From Boswellia sacra (lineage: Eukaryota > Streptophyta > Magnoliopsida > Sapindales > Burseraceae): a stretch of 64,000 nucleotides of DNA. Positions within the stretch are counted from its first letter, which is position 1. Each line of letters opens with the position of its first letter. The stretch lies in assembly GCA_013180625.2 (NCBI GenBank), contig SNVD02009077.1:248001-312000 (forward strand), given 5' to 3'. The notes below the pieces were generated by a model. It had not been told where the DNA came from. It did no database searches and saw nothing but the letters and a program-made list of their open reading frames with translations. Shown here in pieces: positions 11,497 to 22,518 of the stretch. The position numbers and the translations under genes were made by a program.

Positions 11497-13489
11497 CTTT
11501 AGACACTGGATTTTTTAGGCTCAATGATGAAATGAAGATGAGCATTGAGTAATAGAAATGATCAAAATGCCCTTGGAAGTAAAAAGGAGAAAGGTGAGAA
11601 AGGATTGACCGAGAGTCTTAAAAACTGACACATGACTTCAAAAAATCATAGAAATCAATCTAGGTAGAATCTATTGATGAATCATATGCCATTTCGAAGC
11701 TACAGATGTATAGTTTTCATAAAAATTTACAGATTATAAATCGGAGTTGAACTTGAAAAGTTATGCACCATCGAACAAACAAAGGTTAAAAGGCATTGCA
11801 CTAAAAAATTACAAAATAAGAAGGTCTATTGGCAACAACCGGCCAGCTCTAGCTGTTGGCAGATAGCCAGCCGACTGTCAGAGTGTTGGCTAACAGTCTC
11901 CCAATAGTTGTTGACTGTTTTCTCATTAGAAATAGAAAAATTCTTAAGAAACCTTCCTTTTTACTTTTCTTCTTCCTTTTTCAACCTCAACCCTCTCTTA
12001 TATAAACAGCCCTCCTCCTCACTTTTTAGGGTATCTAGAAATCCTCTCTTCTCCCTCTTGAAGACACACTTAAGAATTCAAAATGTCTTTTCTAGTCTAA
12101 TATTTTTTGGGCGTCTTATATTGCTCTAAACCTGAAAAGGGTACATCCTGATAGCAGTTCCCTCTTCTCTCTCGATATTTCTTCTTTAATTTTCTTGCTT
12201 TAGAATAGGCATGTTTAGGTTTGCTTATGCTAGAATAAGCATGTTTAGATTTTATTTTAATGCTTAGAAGCATGTTTAGGGGTTTTATGAATTGTTTAAC
12301 CTTTTGTTTATTTTACAAGGTAGAAATGCATGTCGAGGAAAGTCCGCTTTCCTGTCTTTATTGGAATCATAATTAGGCATTTATTCTCTTCGCAAATACT
12401 TAGAATCATGCTTAGGAGCACATGTCTAGAATTATGTTTAAGAGGACATGAATAGAATTATGATAGGAAAACTTATGATTGCTTTGAAGTATACTAGAAA
12501 ATAGTGTAGAATAGGTGTGAATTACCTTAATTGCCTTTTAAATGCTTGAGTAGGCTAGAATAGCCACGTTTTACCATGATTGCTTGAAGTAAAATAGAAT
12601 ATGCCATGATAATCATGTTTAGGCTAGAAATGCCATGATTCCTTATAAATTGATATGAATTATGCTAGAATAGCAATAAGTAGAATTACCATGATATAAT
12701 TATCAAATTTAGGTCGAAATGCCACGATTCTAGATTATAGCTTTAGTTAGAATTCTAATTGATTGATATGAACACATGCATGAATATACCATATTTAGAA
12801 ATATGATTAGAATGATATCACGAAGTGATGGTAGACTCACATTGGTGGTGAGGGACAATCACTTAGAATAATTGAATGCATGTTTGAATAATGCCATGAA
12901 AGAGGCTTGATAGTCATTGAAAAGACTCACATATGGTGGTGAGGAATTTATTATCTATTGAGTCTCACAGTGATTGTTTATATTTGATATTCAAATGTAT
13001 GATTTCTTCTATGAATGTATGGGATATTTTTTAAGCATTTCAAGAAGAATTGCTTTACTTTTGAAGAACAATCAATGTAATCCTCTTTCCTTTCTCCCAT
13101 GTTTAAAGGAAATATAATCTATTCTCCTCTCTCTTTCTATGTATGAATATACAATTGTCATTGATTGATAATCACCTCACATGTTTAATGAAGATAAAAA
13201 GGGAAATATGTGTAAAATGAACAAGTTAGGCAGACTGTATAGCAACATGAGTTATTCTATTTTGGTATACCCTAATAGCGGTCATATTTTGATCCGGACT
13301 AGGCGAATGGCTCGTACCTAACTTCCTGAACCCATCTCCGAAAGGATGAGCATGGTTTAGGTCCTGAAGTGAGGCATTAGATTGCCCTCTTTCATTCCCA
13401 ATTGAATAATTGGGTGGCAACTCCATTTCTCCAAATGTGCCTATGGCTCGTTTGTATTCCCTTAAGCCTTGAAAGAGGCTTTGACAAAG

Positions 13490-13735
13490 TGTCGTGGTCA
13501 CAAATGCTATGGTAGGATGAAAGCCCTTTTCATAATATTATGTGGAGAGAAATTTCCAACTCTCAAGTTAGGCACAAACATTTCATTAGGTACATAGCTT
13601 TAACATAATATCGTGGTCGCAAACGCTCAAGCAGGATGAAAGCCCTATTCACAATACTATGTGGAGAGAAATTTCCAACTCCCAGGTTAGGCACAAACAT
13701 TTCATTAGGCACATCTCATCATTATATTTTTATTG
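13490..13735 (+). repeat. Direct duplication of about 120 bp inside the LTR
   Basis: Two adjacent near-identical copies (about 13,495-13,605 and 13,612-13,735) share AGGATGAAAGCCC, ATGTGGAGAGAAATTTCC and TTAGGCACAAACATTTCATT. A handful of substitutions separate them. Confidence 0.75.
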
Positions 13736-13749
13736 ACTCTTCCTAATAT

Positions 13750-13775
13750 CACACACACACACACACACACACACA
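13750..13775 (+). repeat. (CA)n microsatellite
   Basis: Thirteen uninterrupted CA dinucleotides. Confidence 0.95.
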
Positions 13776-13821
13776 TCTATATATTTCTTTTAGATTTTAG
13801 CACCACTCAACCGTCACTGGG

Positions 13822-15770
13822 TGTTACGGCACTAAATCACATCGTTGATGTTCTTAGCATTCTAGACCACAAAAGGTAGAAAGGTTACCTCTTGAGAACT
13901 AAGAGACTTATCAAAGTTGGGCTAGTCGACCCAGACTATGGTGAGTTAGAGGAGAATGGAGATCCAGCAGGTAAATATCTTTTCCTTGTACGTTCGTTTT
14001 TTTTTTTTTTTTGTAGGACATTGCTCACCCCGCTCTATTTACATTGACTTGTTTTTATCTTCCTTGCCATTAGGATCAAACTCTTCAAAAGTATATCATA
14101 GTACTAAGAGGAGTGAAGCCACCCATTAGGTTGCTAGTAATGTTGACCCTAGGCATAATAAGATCTTGGCAAGAAAGGTGACTGCAAAGGCATTAGGAGA
14201 ATAAGTTGTGTGAGATATATTTGGCCATAATAGAGCTACCAAAAGAAAGGCTTTGTTAGAAGGAACCATTGCTAACACTGGAGAAAAGGGGGGTGACGAA
14301 TTACTAGCTTTGGTCAACCAAGGTGAAAGTGATGCTTCACCCAAAGAGGAGCATATCAGTCAGTCGACTAGGTCTCGATCAGATTTATCAAACCCAACCC
14401 TAAATTCATGTGTCCTTGCCCATATTGCACTGTTGACTGCTCAAATGGTCTCCCAAGGAAGAGGTACAATTAATTCCAAGGTAGGAGAAACCAATGCTGA
14501 GATGATACATGAAAAATCCACTTTAGTCGACCAAAGTTTAGCAAAGATAATCTCCCTTAGAGGTTTCACAAAACTCCATGTCATAGCAAAGAAGGTTGAA
14601 AAGATTGGACATCTACTTCCTTTAGTTTGTCGATCAAAACAATCTATAACCAAGGAATTTGTCCAAGAGGTTGACCAGTACTCAAGGCATAAGGCATACA
14701 ACCAATCTCAAGAGTTGATAATAAATGTTTGCATTTTCTTTTACTTCATGTACAAATGGTTCTTTTGATAATTTGACCTTTATTCATCAGGTAAGTTACA
14801 TATTGGAGCATAACTATAGAGATGCTCACAATTACTTTTCTTGGGTTGAAAAGATTGATAAGAAGTTGATGCCTTGAACAATGAAACAGAGAAATTAAAA
14901 GAAGAAGTTGAGGCAACCAAGAAATAGACCGCTTAAGAAATTTCCCTTGCACAACGAAAAGTTGGTGAACTCACAAATGACTTAGTCACCATTAGGCAAA
15001 AACACCAGGAATATATTACAACACTTAAAGAAGAAACAACCAACCTTAGAGAGTAAGAATTCCAAGCTAGACTACTCACCCAATCCAAGGATTTTAAGAA
15101 AAGTAGGGCCAGGGAAGTTGAGCAAATGGTTTGTGAGTTAAACAAAGAGATTGAAAAAGTGAAGGTTGAGATAACTAAAGCCAATGATGATGGCTATGTT
15201 GACGAGAATGAATTTTATTGTGAAGAGTTTAAGGGAAAATACCCTAACCATGACTTATCTCGGATGAGACTCGGATCCAAAGAAAGAAGAAGGCATGGAG
15301 AATGAAGACCAAAGCGTCAACTCTTCTTATGACCCATTTAGCAAGATACAAGGGAGCACATCAACTTCATGCAATAAGGTGGTCGATGACACCAATGCAG
15401 TGGGCGATATTGACAATATTCACAAGGTCGACGTGGCCAACAGGATAAGTGTTACAGGTAAAATCCATAACATGAATATTGTTCATAATATATATGAGAC
15501 TAACAACATGAATGAAATTGATGTTTGCAAGTAAGGTTGCTGATACAAATGGAGTTGATGATGCAAAGAAAGTTGTTGATACCAACGAAACCATCGATAT
15601 TGAGAAGGCTACTGATGCAAGTGGAGCTGATGGTACGGACAATGTTGCTAATACAAGTGAGGTCGACCACAAAGATAAAACTAATGACAAGATCACAACC
15701 GATGGTATAGGTAAGGTGTATGGTCCAGATGGAGTTGACAGAATAAACAATGTTGGCAATCATTAGGAAG
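13822..15770 (+). pseudogene. Decayed multi-exon coiled-coil ORF, antisense to the neighbouring - strand element
   Basis: A + strand protein-like signal runs through several frames. Exon-like segment one reads VTALNHIVDVLSILDHKR to ENGDPAG and stops at a GT donor (13,971). An AG acceptor at 14,073 opens the next segment, which continues into the open frame 14,253-14,720. After an intron-like AT-rich gap ending in CAG at 14,790, a segment with NYRDAHNYFSWVEKIDKK follows, then a long Glu/Lys/Leu-rich coiled coil to about 15,190 and VDENEFYCEEFKGKYPNHDLS. The last part (15,295-15,766) is low-complexity Asp/Asn/Val repeats. Tat-type elements are reported to carry extra ORFs in antisense between pol and the 3' LTR. 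This frame sits exactly there relative to the - strand element at 17.4-32.2 kb. In-frame stops show decay. No enzymatic domain is recognised. Confidence 0.5.
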
Positions 15771-16360
15771 CAACACAAGACCTCTTTTTCATTTTCTTCG
15801 TCATGTGACTGTCAACTTTTTGTAGTTGGTTTTTCAACTTTTGCTTGTGACATAGTCCATTTTGACTAGGAGATTTGCTCTTTTGTTAGCATAACAAACT
15901 TGATTGTCTTAGTTTATCTACTTCTAGAGAACATGTCTTCACATTGTTATGTTTGGAAGATTGAACCAAGGCACTTATCATTTATTTTGAATATTATCTA
16001 GAATACTCTGATCATTTTTATTTCTTCATTTTCACATGATATCTTTATCTATTCCCATATAAGAGCTTGGTTGACCAGAGGATAGACAAAATGGCATACC
16101 TTAGATGTTGTGCGCCTGTCAATTAAGTTGTCATCTTAAATGGTGATCGTGAATAAAGGGATTTTGGTCAACCAAGTAAATTAACTTAAATATCTCTCCT
16201 GGCAATCTATTCAAATATTAAAAAGTTGCACTGTTGGGACTAGATAGTCATCCATTATACCAACATTTTAGGTGGTGATCACATATAACAGACCTCGTCA
16301 ACCAGATACATCGCACAAAAAACTTCATATGGCGAATCTTTAAAGTAGCAGGTAACTTTA
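15771..16360. other. Non-coding stretch, nothing recognised
   Basis: No coding, RNA or repeat feature was seen, apart from a weak GTCAACCAAG/GTCGACC word bias shared with the neighbouring element. Confidence 0.4.
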
Positions 16361-16362
16361 CC

Positions 16363-17045
16363 TTAGGTGAGTCTTACCAGTAAAAAATATAAGGTAACTA
16401 TACGTTACGCATTACATGCCCTATGGTCATGCCAACATTACAATTGGAGATAATAGATTAACGTCTTGGTTGACATATCACATTGTGCTAAGAATTCTTT
16501 CCTAGTGAATTTGGGCACTAATACCTCAGGCGCTGGATCATCTTTTTTGGTGAATTTGGGTAATAGTACATCAAGTGCCGGTCCACTTTTTAAGTTCAAG
16601 GTAACTCTACCTTAGGCATTGCGTGCCCATGATTGCTCTAGTACTTCAAATGGAGAAAATAAGTAAACGTCTTGGTCGACCCATCACGTTGTGCTAGAAT
16701 CTTTCTTGGTGAATTTGGGTAATAGTACCCCGGGCGTTAGATCGCCTTTTCTATTGAATTTGGGTAATAGTACCTTAGGCACCAGTTTGCCTTTCCTAGT
16801 GAATTTGGGTAATAGTACCCCGGGTGCCAGTCTGCCTTTCCTGGTGAATTTGGGTACCTTGGGCACATGTCCGCCTTTCCTGGTGAATTTGGGTAATAGT
16901 ACCTCAGGTGTCAGTCTATCTTTTCAATTTAAGGTAACTTTACCTTAGGCATCGCGTGCCCATGATTGCTCTAGCACTTCAAATTGAAAAAAATAAATCA
17001 AGGTCTTGGTTGACCTATCATATAGTGTTAGGAATCTTAAATGGC
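16363..17045 (+). repeat. Compound minisatellite: 44-bp units within larger direct repeats
   Basis: The core unit is GTGAATTTGGGTAATAGTACC followed by a CAGGCGCC/AGTCTGCC-like half. It recurs near 16,504, 16,549, 16,709, 16,753, 16,798, 16,843 and 16,884, a spacing of about 44 bp in each run. Larger segments containing AAGGTAACT...TACCTTAGGCAT...CGTGCCCATGATTGCTCTAG occur near 16,365, 16,600 and 16,930. The open frames over this region (for example 16,691-16,948) only reflect the repeat period. Confidence 0.8.
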
Positions 17046-17390
17046 AAAGTACCAAAATCAACTTCATCATCAATTGAGCATTTAAGACTTGTCATCGGTG
17101 ATTTTCATAGAGATACTAATGCATCTTTTTTTTTTTTACCAGGGAACCAAGGCTCACATCTTCTTTATTTTTATTTTTATGTTGTTTATAAAGAGACATC
17201 TCTCATATGTATGTAACAAACATGTTCATATTTCAAGAACTACAACTTTATTGATTTGTATGGTGAAACATACAAATCCTTCATTGATCTGCTTAGTAGA
17301 GCATACAACAGAGATTACTGATAATAAATTTTAAGGTGTTCAACGTTCCATGGGTGTTTCCTTTGTTCCTGACATAGTAGCAAGCTTGTA
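17046..17390. other. Non-coding spacer, nothing recognised
   Basis: This is AT-rich spacer between the minisatellite and the end of the - strand pol. A T-tract lies at 17,127-17,138. Confidence 0.4.
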
Positions 17391-18560
17391 AGCCCAGGTC
17401 GAATCACTCACTCCACATAATATGAACCTTCCCAGTGAGGCTCTAGAGCACCACCATCTGGTTGACCAGCATTCGGGACGACCTTTTTTAGCAGAAGATC
17501 TCCCTCTTTAAACCTTCTCTACTTAACCTTAGAAATGTAATACTTTGAGATTCTTTGTTGGTAAGTAGCAACTCAAACTTAGGCCAAATCCTTCTTCTCC
17601 TCCAACAAATCTATGCATGCACTCAACTGATGGACATTCTCCATAAGATCATAATGACAGGCCTAGGGGGCTGGGACTCCTACCTCCATTTGGATCATAG
17701 CATCACAACCAAATGCCATTGAAAAAGGGGTTTCACCTGTGGCAATTCTGCTCGTGGCTCTATAGGCCCACAAAACTTTAGGAAGCTTGTCAACCAATGT
17801 GCCTTTCTTGCTCTCTAGTTTCATCTTTAAGTTGAACTTAATGATCCTGTTGATTGCTTCAACCTACCTATTTGCTTGAGGGTAGGCTGGTGGTGAGAAA
17901 CAATTGACGATCCCTAGCTCATTGCAAAAACTCTTAAAATTGTCGAATTGCTTTCTATTATCAGTGACAATATATTCTAGAATGCCAAATCGATATATTA
18001 TTGACCTGAAGATGAATTCAGTGACCTTCTTATTGGTTATATGGGCTAAAGGCTCAGCCTCCACCCATTTTGTAAAGTAATCCACAGCTACTACAAGAAA
18101 TTTGACTTGCCCTTTGCCTAATGGAAGCAGGCCAACCAAATCGACCCCCCATTGAGCAAACGGCCAGAGGCTACTCATCATTGTTAAATTTTCAGGTGGT
18201 TATTAGGTTTCTTGGCAAACATTTGACACTTATCACAACTCTTAACCATATTTTTAGCATCTTTATGCATCGTCGGCCAAAAGTGGCCTTGTCTCAATGC
18301 CTTAAAAGCTAAAGCTCATCCACCAAAATGGTTCCCATAAATTCCCTCATGGATCTCCCTCATTGCATAAAGTGCTTCATCAAGTTGAAGACATCTTAAG
18401 TATGGTAAAGAAAATCCTCTGCGATACAGCACACCATTAACCATAATATATATGGCTGACTTGTAATGGAACTTTCTTGCTTCCAACTTATCAGTTGGTA
18501 GTTTTTTGTCGACCAAATAATTGATAATTGGATCCATCTAGCATAGGTCTTTGTCAACCA
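17391..18560 (-). pseudogene. Integrase, element 2
   Basis: The zinc domain begins in the frame 18,537-18,316 (FHYKSAIYIMVNGVLYRRGF, then MREIHEGIYGNHFGG with the two His). The DDE core is well kept in 18,181-17,864: WGVDLVGLLPLGKGQ has the first Asp, VAVDYFTKWVEAEPL follows, IVTDNRKQFD has the second Asp, and the SPPAYPQANR segment comes just before the expected Glu. The C-terminal part continues to about 17,395 (VVPNAGQPDGGALEPHWEGSYYV), the usual tail. Stops and shifts between these blocks break the protein. Confidence 0.8.
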
Positions 18561-18599
18561 AGTTCACCTCCTCAATGCCACTGTTAGTAATGTTTAACT

Positions 18600-19475
18600 T
18601 CACAATGTACTCAACAAGAATAGAATCTGGAAGTGTTGTTTCTATAGCGGATGTAGTTTGGCCAAAATATCAGCATGGTGATTCTCAGCCGTTGGAATAA
18701 GCTCGATCTTGACCTCCTCAAAAGATTGAATCAATTGTTGCGCTTTAGCCAAATAGGCCATCATGTTAAGCTCTCTTGCTTAAAAATCAGACGAGGTTTG
18801 CCTTACCACCAATTGCAAGTCACTATAGACCAACACTTTTCGTGTTTTTAAGATTTTGGCCATCCTCAACCCAATAATAAGGGCTTCATATTTAGATTCA
18901 TTACTTGAAGCTTTTAACTCGAGTCTCAAAGCATAACACATCTCCTCACCATCAAGGCTTATGATAACCAGTCAAGCTCCACAACCTTGTGCATTGGAGG
19001 CTCCGTCTACATACAATACACAAATGTACTGATCTTGGTCAACCTCAGCTTTATCAGACTCTTGACTAGTAAATTCAGCAATGAAGTCTGCTACAGCTTG
19101 GCCTTTAATAGCGAGGCGTGGTTGATAACTTATGTTGAACTCACTCAACTCAATAGGCCATTTTACTAATCAACTAGAGATTTCTAACTTTAATAGTACT
19201 TGCCATAATGGGTGGTCCGTGAGCACAAAAATAAAGTGAGCTTGAAAGTACGATCGAAGCTTTCTAGTTGACATGACAAGTGCAAGTGCTAATTTTCAAG
19301 TATTGAATATCTCTTCTCAACATCAGATATAACGTGGCTACTATAATAAACAGGTTGCTGAGCTTTTCCCTCCTCTTTGACCAAGACTAAGCTCGTGGCA
19401 TATCGAGAGACTGCCAAATATATCATCAGAGTCTCCCATTATATTATTTTGGATAGAAGAGGTGGTCTAGTCAAG
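18600..19475 (-). pseudogene. RNase H region, element 2
   Basis: Reading the - strand, LYVDGASNAQGCGA near 19,010-18,970 matches the RNase H start with its catalytic Asp. KASSNESKYEALIIGLRMA near 18,910-18,850 carries the catalytic Glu block. The stretch at 19,470-19,200 is the connection domain (YYSSHVISDVEKRYSILE). Several internal stops are present. Confidence 0.7.
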
Positions 19476-19482
19476 TAAAGCT

Positions 19483-20720
19483 TTAGCTGGAGAAATGCTC
19501 ACATCCTTTGGTCCACTCCATGCCTTTGCCCTTTCTAAAGGCCTTAAAGAATGGTTGGCATTTATCCATTGTTGTTGATATAAATCTATTCAACACTACA
19601 ATCTTGCCCATTAAACATTGGACTTCCTTCATGTCGCATGGTGACTTCATTTCCATAATAGCGTTGATTTGATCTAGGTTGAACTCTATCCCTCGTTGGT
19701 TGACCAAAAAATCAATAAACTTTCCCGAAGACACACCGAAGGCACACTTGGTAGGATTCAGCTTCATACCATACTTCCGCAAAATTTTGAAAGTTTGCTT
19801 TAAATGACCCACATGATCATCTACTCTCATTGACTTGGTTAGCATATCATCGACATAGACTTCCATGGTATGGCCTAAGAGTTCATGGAACACCTTGTTG
19901 ACCAACCTCTGGTATGTAGCTCCAGCATTCTTCAACCCGAATGGCATTACATTATAGCAATATATTCTACGATCCGTAAGGAAGGAGGTTTTTTTTCCCT
20001 ATCAGGTTCATACATGCTGATTTGGTTGTATCTAGAGAAAGAATCCATAAAGCTTAGGAGTTCATGTCCCGCTGTTGAGTCGACCAGTTGGTCAATCCTC
20101 AGAAGAGGAAAACTATATTTCGAACATGCCTTATTAAGATTTTTGAAGTCCACACACATCTTTCACTTATCATTAGACTTCCTCACCATTAGCACATTTG
20201 CTAACCAATCTGGGTAGAAAACCTCTCTAATAAAGCTAGCTTCTAGGAGCTTGTCAACCTTTTTTTCATAGCATTGTATTTTTCTTGGCCACATGCTCTT
20301 ATTTTTTGTCTAATAGGTTTATAAGTTGGATCGACTTGTAATTTATGAACTATAATTTGTGGATTGATTCCAGTCAAATTAGCATGTGTCCAAGCAAACA
20401 CATCGGAATGTCCTCTAAGAAAGTTCTTTAAAGCACTAAGAGTGTTTAGTGAAAGTAAAGAACCAACCTTGATTGTCTTCCTTGAGTCATTCTCATCAAT
20501 CAGCATAGATTCCAATTCTTCAACTAGAGTTCCTCTTTGTTCAAACTCGTCATCTCTAGGATCCAAATTATAGACTGATAGAACCTCTTCAACCTGCTCA
20601 TCTCCACCATCAGGATCTGGACTATGAATTTGGAGAGCTTCCTCAACTGGTTGACCGCCATCATCTCTTGGAGCTGGATTATGGATCAGGAGTGTCTCCT
20701 TAACCTGCTCTTTCATAGCA
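19483..20720 (-). pseudogene. Reverse transcriptase with upstream linker, element 2
   Basis: The frame 20,716-20,243 is the acidic linker leading into RT (FAWTHANLTGINPQIIVHKL, then the KIRACGQEKYNAMKKR segment). RT continues with MCVDFKNLNKAC (20,159 on), FMDSFSRYNQI with the first catalytic Asp, MPFGLKNAGATYQRLVN (19,947 on), and VYVDDML at about 19,860-19,840 with the other two Asp. LNPTKCAFGVSSGKF follows. Conserved blocks are intact but lie in different frames. Confidence 0.85.
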
Positions 20721-20755
20721 ATGGCATAGCTCGTTCTTGCTAACTCTTCATTACC

Positions 20756-21094
20756 TCACATAACCCTCACCCCTTCTTTGGTAGGAAATTTTATTGTCAA
20801 GTGGTAGATGGAGATTGCCGCCTTAAAGTCGATTAGAGCTGGCCGACGAGCATTATAGACACTGGGAAAATCTACCATTAAGAAATTCACAAGGGTGATT
20901 CTCTTATGGACACCATCTCCTGCTATTATGGTAACTGGCTTGAGCCAATGAAGGTCACACAATCTCCTACAAAACCTTTCAAGGAGGTTTCATTGGGTTA
21001 GAGCTGGTATTTAGATAATTCCATACGAGCGAAAGCTTCTAGGAAAGACATATCTACAGAACTCCAGGTATCCACCAATACTCGTTTTACACCT
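20756..21094 (-). pseudogene. C-terminal part of protease, element 2 (split by element A)
   Basis: The - strand reads RVLVDTWSSVDM from about 21,085 downward, where V-D-T-G-S-S is usual; Gly is now Trp. It is followed by SFLEAFARMELSKYQL and, in the frame 20,962-20,756, a hydrophobic end with ITLVNFLMVDFPSVYNA. The N-terminal part lies at 29,375-29,590, beyond element A. Confidence 0.75.
21090..21094 (+). repeat. Target-site duplication of element A (left copy, CACCT)
   Basis: CACCT directly precedes the LTR terminus TGATGC; the same five bases follow the other terminus at 29,370-29,374. Confidence 0.95.
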
Positions 21095-22502
21095 TGATGC
21101 ATTCGAAACTAGCAAGTATACTAGTCGCACAAGTAATAAAGTGATGAGTAAGTTATCGTTCCCACAAGGATTGATTCTAATTAAATTTGTTATTCGAAAG
21201 CGAAAACAGAATGAATGGGGGGTTTTGTTGATTGATTACTAGATGAAATATTAATGCAAATAAAGAATAACAAAACAGAAAGTTAATTTGAGTGAAAAAT
21301 CAATGAGAGAAACCTGGTTAAGGGATCCTTCTCTGCCACAAAATATGGAATTGCGAATTAATTGTAGAATTGTCATCCAATTACATCATTGAAATTATCA
21401 ACCGTAGATAACAACAAGCTCTGTTATCCCAATCTTTCCTTACTTTGTTGTTAAATAAAACAGGCTCTTTATTTAATCTCTATCCGTTAAACAACCTAGA
21501 ACAAGCTCTCTAAATTTAATTCAATGGATGCATTACGAAAGAAAGATAGGTTGATCTAAGCAATAAACACACAAGCTCGGATTATTTAACTTAGGTTGTA
21601 TTCTCCAATTGCAATCTCTGATCACAATTTTGCTACTAAGATTAGAAATTCAAGACAATTACGGATCAAGATTTCTAGTCTAGCAATAGACAACAACCAG
21701 ATTATATTCAGTTGGCAATTCGAAATACAATCCAGCAAGCAATCATAAGCATTAGATATAGGAAAATACAAGCAAATTCAATTAGAGAATTGGATAACAA
21801 CTTCTTGCACAATCAACTTACAAAAACCATATCAGGGGCTTTGAAATCACCCTCAACCAATTCAGATTCAGTTACACATGTTTAAGAACGTGTAAATACA
21901 ATACAACATGGAGACATTCCAGAAAATGAAAGGGAAGGGAAAAACTTAGCAAATTTGATGTAATTCTCTTTGGATTGTAGTTCTTCCTCTTCCCAAGCTT
22001 CCTTTCTCCTTCAAGAACTCCAGGAGATGAAAGAATTCCAGAGCTGCAACCTCCACCACGTTCTCCCCCCTTCAAGTTATGAAAATAAAACCCTAAAATG
22101 TGTTTAAATACTCTGCTACAGTAACGTGCTACAGTGTCCGGTATTATACATGCTACAGTGATGTGTGGAATTACATTTCTACACTTCTCACACTGTTTTG
22201 ATTACAACTTTCGGTACACTGCATGGATTCATAAACCATAAATTTCTCCAAAAAGTAGACTTCGAGAGCTTTTCAACGGTATATGATATGTCATCGGGTT
22301 CATTGTATATCAATACAATTAAATCCGAGAAGATGGCTGACTAGCATAGGTGAAAATGAAGGGTTTTACTCCATTTTTGTGCAAGTTGTTCCAAAACTCC
22401 TACAAACATCAAAACCACACAAAAACATAAAAATACCAAGGAATATAGCAAAGAAACATGGACGAATTGATATGAAAATGATATATAAATAGACACTTAT
22501 CA
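21095..22502 (-). repeat. 3' LTR of element A
   Basis: Nearly identical to 27,958-29,369 apart from scattered substitutions and small indels. It begins (on + coordinates) TGATGCATTCGAAAC and ends GACACTTATCA, the reverse complement of the TGATAAGTGTC start. Confidence 0.95.
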
Positions 22503-22518
22503 AATTTCCCCACACTTA
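22503..22518 (-). promoter_or_regulatory. Polypurine tract of element A
   Basis: The - strand reads TAAGTGTGGGGAAATT directly before the 3' LTR, the place for plus-strand priming. Element B has the equivalent AGTGTGGGGGGAATT. Confidence 0.85.

Larger units (their letters stand above)
1..13830 (+). mobile_element. Decayed Ty3/gypsy LTR retrotransposon (element 1), 5' end outside window
   Basis: Polymerase domains follow one another on the + strand in the order protease, G-patch, RT, RNase H, integrase (about 1.1-5.6 kb). A long non-coding 3' region with short tandem repeats follows, then a purine-rich tract at 11,480 and a + strand LTR from about 11,497. This order is that of Ty3/gypsy elements; the G-patch and the long 3' region resemble Tat/Ogre-type elements, but the lineage is inferred. 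The frame is broken by many stops and shifts, so the copy is dead. Its right border is not precise, because no matching 5' LTR lies inside the window, and an inverted LTR copy interrupts it at 7.7-9.6 kb. The gag and 5' LTR would lie left of position 1. Confidence 0.7.
11497..13830 (+). repeat. 3' LTR of element 1 (+ orientation), right edge uncertain
   Basis: It starts after the purine tract and is matched in inverted orientation by 7690-9645. A TATA-like TCTTATATAAACAGCC at about 11,995-12,010 suits an LTR promoter. The sequence contains many ATGTTTAG and TAGAATAATGCCATGA-type short repeats. The right border is not fixed; the CA microsatellite at 13,750 and the change of character at about 13,800-13,830 are used as the limit. 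Confidence 0.55.

Noticed and set aside
16684..16948. Repetitive frames on both strands
   Set aside because: They follow the 44-bp repeat period and are not protein genes.
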